Both the position numbers and the translations under genes were made by a program. A stretch of DNA of 6,340 bases from DATLCI01 sp046714215 (GTDB lineage: Bacteria > Acidobacteriota > Terriglobia > Terriglobales > Acidobacteriaceae), in the NCBI GenBank assembly GCA_046714215.1, contig JBKKBM010000003.1, positions 1 to 6,340 on the forward strand. Direction: 5' to 3'. Of this stretch, positions 1 to 5,672 are shown piece after piece. The notes beneath the pieces were generated by a model, which was not told where the DNA came from, searched no databases, and was given only the letters and a program-made list of their open reading frames with translations. How positions within the stretch are numbered: the first letter of the stretch is position 1; each line of letters opens with the position of its first letter.

Positions 1-88
1 CCAGAACGGCATCTTTGGCCTTCTGGAGGGCAAAGGCCATAGGGATGCTGAGCAGGAATGTGAGAACTACCAAGACATTACGTTTCAT
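1..88 (-). CDS. Secreted protein of unknown function, N-terminal fragment (cut by left edge)
   Basis: Only the first 29 codons are in the window, read leftwards from an ATG at 88. The start is well supported: a GGAGGTG ribosome binding site lies 6 bases upstream and a promoter precedes it. The peptide begins MKRNVLVVLTFLLSIPMAFA, a typical Sec signal peptide with two basic residues, a hydrophobic core and an AFA cleavage site. The mature protein would begin LQKAKDAVL. There is no cysteine at the cleavage site, so it is probably a periplasmic or exported soluble protein rather than a lipoprotein. The mature part visible is too short to name a family. It is divergent from the lipoprotein gene starting at 251. 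Confidence 0.75.
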   Translation of the reverse strand, partial: MKRNVLVVLTFLLSIPMAFALQKAKDAVL

Positions 89-94
89 AAATGA

Positions 95-101
95 CACCTC
101 C
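95..101 (-). promoter_or_regulatory. Ribosome binding site of the left-edge secreted protein
   Basis: On the minus strand this reads GGAGGTG, a near-perfect Shine-Dalgarno sequence 6 bases before the ATG at 88. It fixes the start of a gene whose body lies outside the window. Confidence 0.8.
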
Positions 102-114
102 GCTGGACGGGACA

Positions 115-143
115 ATATTAGGGAGCACCGACGCCCGCGTCAA
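115..143 (-). promoter_or_regulatory. Sigma-70-type promoter for the left-edge secreted protein
   Basis: Minus-strand reading gives a -35 box TTGACG (143-138), a 17-base spacer and a -10 box TAATAT (120-115). The -35 matches the consensus at five of six positions and the -10 at four of six. Transcription would begin near 108, giving a short leader of about 20 bases that contains the ribosome binding site. Spacing and position are all as expected. Confidence 0.6.
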
Positions 144-187
144 GCCGACCCCCAACGGCCACTTCCATCACGGCGCCCCCGGCTCCC

Positions 188-202
188 GCGACTGAAAGTC
201 GC
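188..202. promoter_or_regulatory. Perfect inverted repeat, possible operator
   Basis: The sequence GCGACT-GAA-AGTCGC is a perfect 6-bp inverted repeat with a 3-base centre. It covers the place where the -35 element of the rightward lipoprotein promoter should be (-10 box TATACT at 212-217), where no good -35 is visible. A regulator binding here is possible. A transcribed hairpin is less likely because the site lies upstream of the predicted start of transcription. The role is inferred from position only. Confidence 0.35.
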
Positions 203-211
203 CCTCTGCTT

Positions 212-217
212 TATACT
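212..217 (+). promoter_or_regulatory. Candidate -10 box for the lipoprotein-permease unit
   Basis: TATACT matches the sigma-70 -10 consensus at five of six positions. No convincing -35 box lies 16 to 18 bases upstream, so the promoter would be weak or activator-dependent. Transcription would begin around 224, which argues against translation starting at the TTG at 224 and for the TTG at 251. Confidence 0.4.
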
Positions 218-250
218 GGAGTTTTGGCATTAGCAAAGGAAATCACCGCG

Positions 251-1204
251 TTGTTCTATCGCTTTCGTGCACTCATAATCCTCGCCTTTGTCCTCCCGTT
301 GCTGACGGGCTGCCTGCTGCGCACGCACAAGGTGGAGCGCCGTCCTACTAATGCGCCTCCCATGTCCGCCACTTTGGAGGATCTGGTAAGCCGCATCAAC
401 CGCGAGGCGGGAAAGATATCGTCGCTGAATGCCACGGTGGACATCGTGACCGCAGCCGGAGGAGAGAAAAAGGGGAAGGTCACCGAGTACCAGGAGATCC
501 GCGGCTATGTGCTGGTGCGTAAGCCCAGTATGCTGCGTATGATCGGACTTTTTCCCGTGGTGCGCAACCGCATGTTCGACATGGTCAGCGACGGCGACCG
601 GTTTAAGCTTTCCATTCCCCCGAAGAACAAGTTCCTCGTCGGCTCGAACAAAGTGAGCGGACACTCTGACGAGCCGCTCGCGAATCTCAGGCCCGACGCC
701 ATCATGGATTCCCTACTCCCCCCCGCCGTCGATCCTAAAAACGAGATCGCGGTGCTGGAAAGCGGCGAAGAGGAGATCAAAGACCCCAAGACCAAGCAGA
801 CGATGATCCAGCCGGCCTATCTGGTGACCATCGTCCGCCGCAACGACGATGGGCATTGGGTTCTCTCCCGCAGGATCCTTTTCAGCAGGACCGACCTGAC
901 GGCGCGCAAGCAGACCCTTTACAACAGCGCCGGGGACATCACCACCGTCGCTATGTATGAGAATTTCACCGACTACAACGGCGTGAGCTTCCCAAGCATC
1001 ATCCAGATCCAGCGCCCTAAAGAGGAGTACTCCATCCAGTTGGGCATGGTGAAAGTGCGCTTGAATGAAGCCCTGAAGGACGAACAGTTTCAACTGGCGC
1101 AGCCGGCCGGTTCGCAGTTGCAGAACCTCGACGTCAAAGGGCAGGAACCTCCGCAGCGCACCCAGGCCGTACCGCCCAACCCGACCGAAAGCAAGCAACC
1201 ATGA
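251..1204 (+). CDS. Outer-membrane-type lipoprotein, LolA/DUF4292-like
   Basis: A 317-residue lipoprotein. I chose the TTG at 251 because AAGGAA (236-241) lies 9 bases upstream and the product then starts with a compact signal peptide: Arg4 and Arg6, a hydrophobic core, and lipobox LTGC with the lipidated Cys21. An in-frame TTG at 224 would put an acidic segment ahead of the signal and has GGAG only 2 bases away. The residue after the cysteine is Leu, consistent with outer-membrane delivery. The mature part opens with a Pro-rich tether, then LEDLVSRINREAGKISSLNA and alternating beta segments, as in LolA-like lipid-binding proteins such as DUF4292. This assignment comes from overall pattern, not a diagnostic motif. 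The last 25 or so residues are Gln/Pro-rich and probably disordered. Its stop overlaps the start of the permease gene (ATGA), so the two are translationally coupled and likely act together in the envelope. Confidence 0.75.
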   Translation: MFYRFRALIILAFVLPLLTGCLLRTHKVERRPTNAPPMSATLEDLVSRINREAGKISSLNATVDIVTAAGGEKKGKVTEYQEIRGYVLVRKPSMLRMIGLFPVVRNRMFDMVSDGDRFKLSIPPKNKFLVGSNKVSGHSDEPLANLRPDAIMDSLLPPAVDPKNEIAVLESGEEEIKDPKTKQTMIQPAYLVTIVRRNDDGHWVLSRRILFSRTDLTARKQTLYNSAGDITTVAMYENFTDYNGVSFPSIIQIQRPKEEYSIQLGMVKVRLNEALKDEQFQLAQPAGSQLQNLDVKGQEPPQRTQAVPPNPTESKQP

Positions 1205-2307
1205 ACCGTATGATCGTCGCCAACCTGGTGCATCGGCCGCTGCGGTCGCTCATCAGCATTGTGGCTATTGCCGCTGAAGTCACACTCATCCTGCTCATCG
1301 TCGGCCTCTCCATCGGTATGCTCAACGATTCCAAGCAACGCCAAGCTGGAATCGGAGCGGACATCATGGTGAAGCCGCCCGGATCGTCCGTCATCGGCAA
1401 CCTGAGCAGCGCTCCCATCTCGGTGAAGGTCGCAGACATCATCAAGCAAAAGGTGCCGGGCGTGAAAGCCGTGGCGCCGGTCCTCACCCAGTTCAACACT
1501 TCCGGTACGGTTGAGATCCTTTATGGGATCGACCTCGACAGCTTCCAGGCGCTGGGCAAGCCGTTCACTTACATCGCCGGAGGTCCCTTTGAAGGGCCCG
1601 ATGACATCCTGGTGGATGAGTACATCGCGCAGTCAAAGAAGCTGGTGGTGGGCCAGACCATCCAAGAGCTGAACCACGACTTTCGCGTCGTGGGCATCGT
1701 GGCTAGCGGCAAAGGCGCGCGCAAGTTCATGCCCATCAAGATGGTGCAGGAGCTGCTGGGTGCAGACGGCAAAGCATCCATCTTCTATGTAAAACTTGAC
1801 GACCCTAAGGGCGTGGACGCAGCCGTACAACAGATCAAGCTTATTCCCGGAATGGGTAGCTACGTGGTGCAATCGGTGGAGGAATGGCTCTCGCTGATGG
1901 CGCCCGACAAAGTGCCGGGCTTGGCCGCGTTCATTAATGTGGTGATCGGCGTGGCCGTCTGCATCGGGTTCCTAGTGATCTTCCAGTCCATGTATACCGC
2001 AGTTATGGAACGCACTCGTGAGATCGGCATTCTGAAGTCGATGGGCGCGTCGAAATCGTACGTGGTGCGGCTTATTCTGCGGGAGACGATGTTGCTATCC
2101 ATCCTCGGCGTGATCATCGGCATCCTTTTCAGCTATGCCGCAAGTTCCGCGCTTATTCGCGCCTTCCCCACCGTACGCATCATGGTCGAAGTCGAATGGG
2201 TCGTGCGCGCCACCATCATTGCCCTGGTGGGCTCGGTCCTGGGCGCCATCTATCCGGCTTTCCGGGCTGCTCAGAAGGACGCGATCGACGCCCTCGCCTA
2301 CGAATGA
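1201..2307 (+). CDS. ABC transporter permease, FtsX/MacB (LolC/E-like) family
   Basis: A 368-residue inner-membrane protein with the four-helix layout of the MacB/LolCE/FtsX superfamily. Hydrophobic segments lie at about residues 17-39, 240-262, 294-316 and 333-352. A periplasmic domain of about 200 residues (roughly 42-238) separates the first two. The cytoplasmic loop after helix 2 carries ERTREIGILKSMGASKSYV (270-288), the conserved segment that contacts the ATPase. The C-terminus YPAFRAAQKDAIDALAYE is also typical of the family. Such permeases are mechanotransmitters that use cytoplasmic ATP hydrolysis to move lipoproteins, peptides or other envelope substrates, usually without carrying them through the membrane. 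The ATG overlaps the lipoprotein stop by 4 bases. No ATPase gene lies next to it, so the ATPase must be encoded elsewhere. The substrate cannot be read from the sequence; a partnership with the LolA-like lipoprotein suggests lipid or lipoprotein handling. Confidence 0.88.
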   Translation: MNRMIVANLVHRPLRSLISIVAIAAEVTLILLIVGLSIGMLNDSKQRQAGIGADIMVKPPGSSVIGNLSSAPISVKVADIIKQKVPGVKAVAPVLTQFNTSGTVEILYGIDLDSFQALGKPFTYIAGGPFEGPDDILVDEYIAQSKKLVVGQTIQELNHDFRVVGIVASGKGARKFMPIKMVQELLGADGKASIFYVKLDDPKGVDAAVQQIKLIPGMGSYVVQSVEEWLSLMAPDKVPGLAAFINVVIGVAVCIGFLVIFQSMYTAVMERTREIGILKSMGASKSYVVRLILRETMLLSILGVIIGILFSYAASSALIRAFPTVRIMVEVEWVVRATIIALVGSVLGAIYPAFRAAQKDAIDALAYE

Positions 2308-2370
2308 CCCGTACCGCAATCGAGTAAATATCCCCTTTACCGTGTTCACCCCAATCGGTTATTTTTTTTA
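2308..2370 (+). other. Short gap with T8 tract; weak terminator- or promoter-like
   Basis: This 63-base gap holds a weak ACCG/CGGT inverted repeat (2339-2342 with 2356-2359) followed almost at once by eight T (2362-2369). The 4-bp stem with a 13-base loop is too weak for a convincing intrinsic terminator. The same bases can be read as a weak promoter, TTTACC (2336-2341), 18-base spacer, TATTTT (2360-2365), which would start transcription just ahead of the second TTG of the next gene. Neither reading is firm. Confidence 0.2.
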
Positions 2371-3276
2371 TTGAGGCTACGCGTCAGCTTGCATCGCTAC
2401 CTTCTCATTCTGGTCATGCTCGGCGGGTCGTTACATGCGCAGGTAGACGAGCGCGAGCGTCAAGCTTACGGCAATGCCGCTCCGGACGTGTCGGACTCCA
2501 CGTCAGCGGACTCTGCCGACGGGGAGTCCTCTTCCAAAGAAACCAAGATTGAAAGCTCACCCTTCATCCGGACCCCGGATGTCAAAAAGCTCAAGGTCGG
2601 CTTTGACTGGCAAGCCGCAGCGAACCAGTCTTTTTTCTTCCTTGCCATTGAACACGGTGTGCGCATGTCGCAAGGCAAGACCCGGCGCGAATTTGGTGGC
2701 CCTTTTTTCGAAGATTACCGCAATGCGGTCTCCGGTCTTAGTGGTTGGGGCGACACGGACTCCGAGTTCACCAATTACGTCGCTCACCCCATGCAAGGTG
2801 CGGTGACGGGATACATTCAGATCCAGAACGACCCGGACGGTAGCAAGAGGGGGTTCGGACGCGACCCCGAATACTGGAAGAGCCGCGCGCGCGCCACCGC
2901 TTGGGCCGCCCTCTACAGTACCCAGTTTGAGCTAGGTCTTATCAGTGAGGCCTCGCTCGGGAACGTCGGAAAGAAACGTGAAACCATGGGCTTTGTGGAC
3001 CTGGTAATGACGCCAGTCGGCGGCTTAGGCTTGATCCTGGCCGAGGATGCTATCGACAAGAAATTCATCGAGGGGATGGAGTCGCGCACGAACGGCCTGA
3101 ACCGCCGGCGCCTCTATCGGATGTTCCTCAACCCCCAGCGGACCTTCGCTAATCTGCTGCGCTTCAAGAAACCCTGGCATCGCGATACGCGGACCATCGA
3201 TTGGGAGCCGGCCGATAGGGTAGTTCCGGCAGAGCGATCAGTCCCTCAGCGGGCTGAAATCGGCGGCGGGATCTAA
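2371..3276 (+). CDS. Exported protein of unknown function, DUF3943-like
   Basis: About 301 residues from the TTG at 2371, or 295 from the TTG at 2389. Neither start has a good ribosome binding site; GAGG at 2373-2376 lies 12 bases ahead of the second. Both give a signal peptide ending LHA-Q near residue 23. Residues 33-58 form a Ser/Asp/Glu-rich, probably disordered linker. The folded part (about 62-270) has Asn135, HP at 139-140 with Gly143, two spaced acids (Glu187, Glu193), then DLVMTPVGG (210-218) and Glu225. The order N-x3-HP-x2-G, then E, then D-L-x2-TP-x-GG, recalls DUF3943 proteins, whose function is unknown; this match is from memory and should be treated as tentative. The moderately hydrophobic segments around 172-195 and 206-224 could pack in or against a membrane. 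It lies in the same direction as the permease, so co-transcription is possible. Confidence 0.65.
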   Translation: MRLRVSLHRYLLILVMLGGSLHAQVDERERQAYGNAAPDVSDSTSADSADGESSSKETKIESSPFIRTPDVKKLKVGFDWQAAANQSFFFLAIEHGVRMSQGKTRREFGGPFFEDYRNAVSGLSGWGDTDSEFTNYVAHPMQGAVTGYIQIQNDPDGSKRGFGRDPEYWKSRARATAWAALYSTQFELGLISEASLGNVGKKRETMGFVDLVMTPVGGLGLILAEDAIDKKFIEGMESRTNGLNRRRLYRMFLNPQRTFANLLRFKKPWHRDTRTIDWEPADRVVPAERSVPQRAEIGGGI

Positions 3277-3281
3277 CTGAC

Positions 3282-4448
3282 CTATTTGTGCAGAAAGACA
3301 ATGACCGTACCCTTTTCGGCATCGGTCACTATGATGTCGGTCTTTCCGTCCTTATTGAGGTCTCCGGTGCCGATGCCCCACGCCGACCCCCCAGTTGAGT
3401 AGAAAGATTCCGGCGTCGCCGCAAAACGACCAGTGCCATACCCCGCTAGTATCCGGAATCCACCCTGTCCGCCGAAGATGAGGTCCTTATGCCCGTCAGC
3501 GTCCACATCCGCTGACGCGATCTTCCACCCTTGGAGCCCGGAGTCAAATGGCGAATTGGGTGCGGGCGTGAAGCCGCCTTGTCCGTCGCCCAGCAGTATG
3601 TCCACATCGTGGATGTCGTCGTGGGTCGCGGCGATGTCGAGTTTCTTGTCGGCATTGAAGTCGTCCAGTAGGATAAAAAATGGTCGCTGCTTCACCCGGT
3701 AGCTCGCTCCTGCCTTGAATCCGCCCTTGCCGTCACCGATGCCCACCACGATTGCCGCACCCATGATGTCCGGTGCGACCACATCCAGCTTGCCATCGCC
3801 CGTAACATCGCCCAGCGCGTGGGGATAGAAGCCCCGGCCTAGATTGAAGGGCGAACCGGGTGCGGGGGCAAAGCCTCCCTTGCCATCGCCCAACAAGACG
3901 GCAATCGCTCCCTGGTCCTGATGCCCCATCGTGACGTCCAGGTTTCCGTCGCTATTCACATCGCCCACGGCGAGGCCGTGATTGTGCGGCTTGCCCAGCG
4001 GGTATCCGATGAAAGGTGAACTGAGAGTGACCGTAAAGCTGCCCTGCCCATCTCCTAGCAGCAAGTAGGCGCCGTTGGCGTCATGGCTGGTGGCGATCAC
4101 GTCGAGTTTCTTGTCTGAATCAAAATCGCCCATAGCAATCAGGTGGGCCGCGGTCAAGGCGGCGAATGGCGACCTGGGAGCCGGCGTGAACTTGCCTTTG
4201 CCATTGCCCAGCAAGACACAGACGGCGGCCTTCCCGGTGCAGGCAACGACGATATCGGGCGAGCCGTCCGCATTCACATCAGCAATAGCAAGAACGTTGG
4301 GATGACTACCATCGGGCAACAGGATTGGCTCTTGCGCGATGAATATCCGCTGGGCCTCCTTCGCCCGTTGGGCGGGATCACCGCAACCGGAAGCAGCAAT
4401 CGAGGAGGTGAGAATGCAGAGGGGGAGCCAGAAGGAACGTAGCTTCAT
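3282..4448 (-). CDS. FG-GAP/VCBS-repeat lipoprotein, predicted seven-bladed beta-propeller
   Basis: A 388-residue lipoprotein. The ATG at 4448 is preferred over a longer open frame to 4532: GGAGAGG lies 9 bases upstream, and the product then begins with a signal peptide (Lys2, Arg4, hydrophobic core) ending in lipobox ASGC with Cys22. The mature protein has seven Asp-rich loops of the form DxNxDGxxD, beginning at Asp57, 108, 163, 214, 263, 314 and 363, spaced 49-55 residues apart. This is the calcium-loop signature of integrin-like FG-GAP/VCBS repeats, and seven copies fit one closed propeller. Repeats 2 and 5 have Lys in place of the loop Gly (DFDSDKKLD, DFNADKKLD). Between loops recurs LLGDGxGGFxPAPxSPF. 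Such proteins are surface or periplasmic binding proteins; the ligand is unknown. The stop lies 5 bases from that of the convergent gene. It sits downstream of the AhpD-like gene with a 108-base gap, so a shared transcript is possible. Confidence 0.88.
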   Translation of the reverse strand: MKLRSFWLPLCILTSSIAASGCGDPAQRAKEAQRIFIAQEPILLPDGSHPNVLAIADVNADGSPDIVVACTGKAAVCVLLGNGKGKFTPAPRSPFAALTAAHLIAMGDFDSDKKLDVIATSHDANGAYLLLGDGQGSFTVTLSSPFIGYPLGKPHNHGLAVGDVNSDGNLDVTMGHQDQGAIAVLLGDGKGGFAPAPGSPFNLGRGFYPHALGDVTGDGKLDVVAPDIMGAAIVVGIGDGKGGFKAGASYRVKQRPFFILLDDFNADKKLDIAATHDDIHDVDILLGDGQGGFTPAPNSPFDSGLQGWKIASADVDADGHKDLIFGGQGGFRILAGYGTGRFAATPESFYSTGGSAWGIGTGDLNKDGKTDIIVTDAEKGTVIVFLHK

Positions 4449-4457
4449 GCGAAGGAA

Positions 4458-4464
4458 CCTCTCC
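4458..4464 (-). promoter_or_regulatory. Ribosome binding site deciding the propeller lipoprotein start
   Basis: Minus-strand GGAGAGG lies 9 bases before the ATG at 4448. It supports that start, and hence the lipoprotein signal peptide, over the upstream in-frame ATG at 4532, which would add 28 residues rich in Cys and Ser with no export signal character. Confidence 0.7.
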
Positions 4465-4556
4465 GCAGATGGTACCCAGGAAATTCTGCAAAGCTCCGCC
4501 GCACAAAAGCTGCACTCATCAAAACTCGACATTTCCGGCTTCCCCTGCTCGCATCC

Positions 4557-4889
4557 TCAGGCCTTGTCGTAAAACTTGAGCGCCATGGCGCCATGCGTGG
4601 CCGCTCCGCCGGCCCGCAAGGCTGCCGCTAATAGCGAGGTTTCCACTAATTCCTCCCGGCTCGCTCCGGCTGCCTTCGCGGCCTTCGCATGGACCTCAAT
4701 GCAGTAGGGACACTGTGTGGTGCAGGCCACCGCCACCGCGATGAGTTCGCGATATTTGCGCGGAATGGCCCCGCCATCACGCCCGACGATCTGGTCCAGG
4801 CCTACCCAGGCGTTGAATTCAGTGGGGGCTAATTTGCCCATCTCCTTGAGCAGGCGTAGGTCAGCCTGATCGTGGTAGTGATCGCTCAT
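4557..4889 (-). CDS. AhpD-like alkylhydroperoxidase / carboxymuconolactone decarboxylase family protein
   Basis: A 110-residue cytoplasmic, all-helical protein. The ATG at 4889 is chosen over one at 4973 because GAGGAGG lies 10 bases upstream and the product then matches single-domain AhpD-like proteins in length. The active-site segment is RELIAVAVACTTQCPYCIEVH. Cys60 and Cys63 form the redox pair, His67 follows four residues later, and Glu48 lies 12 residues before Cys60, the same spacing as the catalytic Glu, Cys and His of mycobacterial AhpD. The His found between the two Cys there is replaced by Tyr62. In the family this centre reduces hydroperoxides by thiol exchange, and the proteins usually work as oligomers; the physiological substrate and reductant are not evident here. 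Several family members accompany other pathways, so a dedicated peroxidase role is inferred only. It is divergent from rplM and may share a transcript with the propeller lipoprotein. Confidence 0.88.
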   Translation of the reverse strand: MSDHYHDQADLRLLKEMGKLAPTEFNAWVGLDQIVGRDGGAIPRKYRELIAVAVACTTQCPYCIEVHAKAAKAAGASREELVETSLLAAALRAGGAATHGAMALKFYDKA

Positions 4890-4899
4890 ATGATTTGTT

Positions 4900-4906
4900 C
4901 CTCCTC
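4900..4906 (-). promoter_or_regulatory. Ribosome binding site deciding the AhpD-like start
   Basis: Minus-strand GAGGAGG sits 10 bases before the ATG at 4889 and selects it over the ATG at 4973. The 28 extra residues of the longer frame are Arg/Gly-rich and unlike the family. Confidence 0.7.
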
Positions 4907-4973
4907 GGCCGCCGGGGCGGCACTGGTATTTCCGGCCTATTTCTACGACATCGGCCAATCTCCGGTCTGCCAC

Positions 4974-5001
4974 TATTTACGCAACCCCCCGTTCTTGTCA
5001 A
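4974..5001 (-). promoter_or_regulatory. Candidate sigma-70 promoter for the AhpD-like gene
   Basis: The minus strand has a perfect -35 box TTGACA (5001-4996), a 16-base spacer rich in G, and TAAATA (4979-4974) as -10. The -10 matches the consensus at only three positions, so strength is uncertain. The predicted start of transcription near 4966 gives a leader of about 77 bases. Confidence 0.45.
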
Positions 5002-5015
5002 CCGGGCCCCATTCA

Positions 5016-5045
5016 TTGACATTCGGCCCTTTTCCGCATTACACT
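5016..5045 (+). promoter_or_regulatory. Candidate sigma-70 promoter for the rplM operon
   Basis: A perfect -35 box TTGACA (5016-5021), an 18-base spacer and a -10 box TACACT (5040-5045) that keeps the important first T, second A and final T. Transcription would begin near 5052 and leave a leader of about 130 bases before rplM. The -35 box is 14 bases from the oppositely directed -35 box of the AhpD-like gene. Confidence 0.55.
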
Positions 5046-5091
5046 TATTACTTCGGTCGTCCTGCAAGTGCCCGTCTGGGGTATCCCGTCC

Positions 5092-5160
5092 GTTGGTCTT
5101 TCCAACCTGAGTGGGGAACGCTTCTGCGGTACTCATGCGGTTCTTTTTCATTCTGATTTT
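5092..5160 (+). promoter_or_regulatory. Structured rplM leader with attenuator-like segment
   Basis: A small hairpin GTTGG-TCTTT-CCAAC occupies 5092-5106. Next, GAACGC (5116-5121) can pair either with GCGGT at 5126-5130 (CGC/GCG, 4-base loop) or with GCGGTTC at 5137-5143 (GAAC/GTTC plus GC/GC around one bulged G). The second pairing is followed directly by a T-rich stretch (5141-5160), as in an intrinsic terminator. The stems are short, so this is a candidate only. L13 is known to repress its own operon in Escherichia coli, but this leader shows no recognisable match to a known family. Confidence 0.3.
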
Positions 5161-5171
5161 TCTGTAGTTCT

Positions 5172-5176
5172 GGGAG
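5172..5176 (+). promoter_or_regulatory. Ribosome binding site of rplM
   Basis: GGGAG lies 7 bases before the ATG at 5184. It is too close (1 base) to the in-frame TTG at 5178, which settles the start on the ATG. Confidence 0.75.
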
Positions 5177-5183
5177 TTTGAGC

Positions 5184-5624
5184 ATGTCTACGTATTTCCC
5201 TGGAGAAGGGGACATTACGCGCAAGTGGCACGTCGTTGACGCCTCGGGACAGACCCTAGGCCGTCTCGCGAGCCGGGTAGCGCGCATCCTGGCGGGCAAA
5301 GAAAACCCGCAGTACACCCCTTTTATCGACACCGGCGACCATGTTGTCGTGATCAACGCCGCCAACATCAAGCTGACTGGCCTCAAGAGCGAGAAGAAGG
5401 TCTATCACCACTACACCGGCTTCCCCGGCGGTCTGCGCACGGAAGAGTTCAAGAAGCGCCTCGCCCGCAAGCCCGAAGCCGTGGTGGAAGACGCCATCGT
5501 GGGCATGCTGCCCCACACCAAGCTCGGACGCGCCATGGCCAAGAAACTCAAGGTCTATCGCGACGACAAACATCCGCACGACGCCCAGAAACCAGCCAAG
5601 CTGGAACTGGCCGGCAGAAAATAG
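5184..5624 (+). CDS. rplM: 50S ribosomal protein L13
   Basis: A 146-residue protein, within the usual 142-150 range and complete. L13 binds 23S rRNA early in assembly of the large ribosomal subunit. Recognisable family segments are KWHVVDASGQTLGRLASRVA (14-33), the LAGKENPQYTPFIDTGDHVV region (37-56), the YHHYTGFPGGLR loop (74-85), and the signature around MLPHTKLGRAMAKKLKVY (108-125) followed by the KHPHDAQKP tail. The ATG at 5184 is supported by the GGGAG site 7 bases upstream. It is the first gene of a rightward ribosomal operon with rpsI 88 bases downstream, the standard bacterial pairing. Its promoter region is shared, divergently, with the AhpD-like gene. Confidence 0.97.
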   Translation: MSTYFPGEGDITRKWHVVDASGQTLGRLASRVARILAGKENPQYTPFIDTGDHVVVINAANIKLTGLKSEKKVYHHYTGFPGGLRTEEFKKRLARKPEAVVEDAIVGMLPHTKLGRAMAKKLKVYRDDKHPHDAQKPAKLELAGRK

Positions 5625-5631
5625 CATTTTG

Positions 5632-5656
5632 TTCGACGCGCCACTGGGCGCGTGAA
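5632..5656 (+). other. Strong hairpin in the rplM-rpsI spacer
   Basis: ACGCGCC (5636-5642) and GGCGCGT (5647-5653) form a perfect 7-bp GC-rich stem with the 4-base loop ACTG. Three more pairs (TTC/GAA) extend it past one bulged G, to 10 bp. It starts 7 bases after the rplM stop and has no T-run after it, so it is not an intrinsic terminator. A role in mRNA processing, stability, or adjusting rpsI expression is possible. A second, imperfect inverted repeat (CTTG-G-AAA with TTTCAAG, 5658-5674) follows directly. Confidence 0.6.
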
Positions 5657-5672
5657 TCTTGGAAAGGTTTCA

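Noticed and set aside
15..233. Rightward 72-codon open frame
   Set aside because: It overlaps the N-terminus, RBS and promoter of the leftward secreted protein; its product is Arg/Pro-rich with no recognisable feature.
224..250. TTG at 224 as the start of the LolA-like lipoprotein
   Set aside because: It lies at the predicted transcription start, has GGAG only 2 bases upstream, and gives an atypical long signal peptide with an acidic residue.
2339..2369. Intrinsic terminator after the permease gene
   Set aside because: Despite the T8 tract, the only stem is 4 bp with a 13-base loop, too weak to call.
3282..4448. DNA-level repeats in the propeller gene as a mobile or CRISPR-like array
   Set aside because: The periodicity is about 150 bases and is fully explained by the seven protein repeats.
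4449..4532. N-terminal extension of the propeller lipoprotein to an ATG at 4532
   Set aside because: It would bury the lipobox signal peptide behind 28 residues with no export character, while the ATG at 4448 has a good ribosome binding site.
4890..4973. N-terminal extension of the AhpD-like protein to an ATG at 4973
   Set aside because: The added residues are Arg/Gly-rich and unlike the family, and GAGGAGG supports the ATG at 4889. The extension would also overlap the promoter.
4872..5156. Rightward 94-codon open frame upstream of rplM
   Set aside because: It runs through the divergent promoter region and rplM leader, has no convincing ribosome binding site and a composition typical of chance translation.
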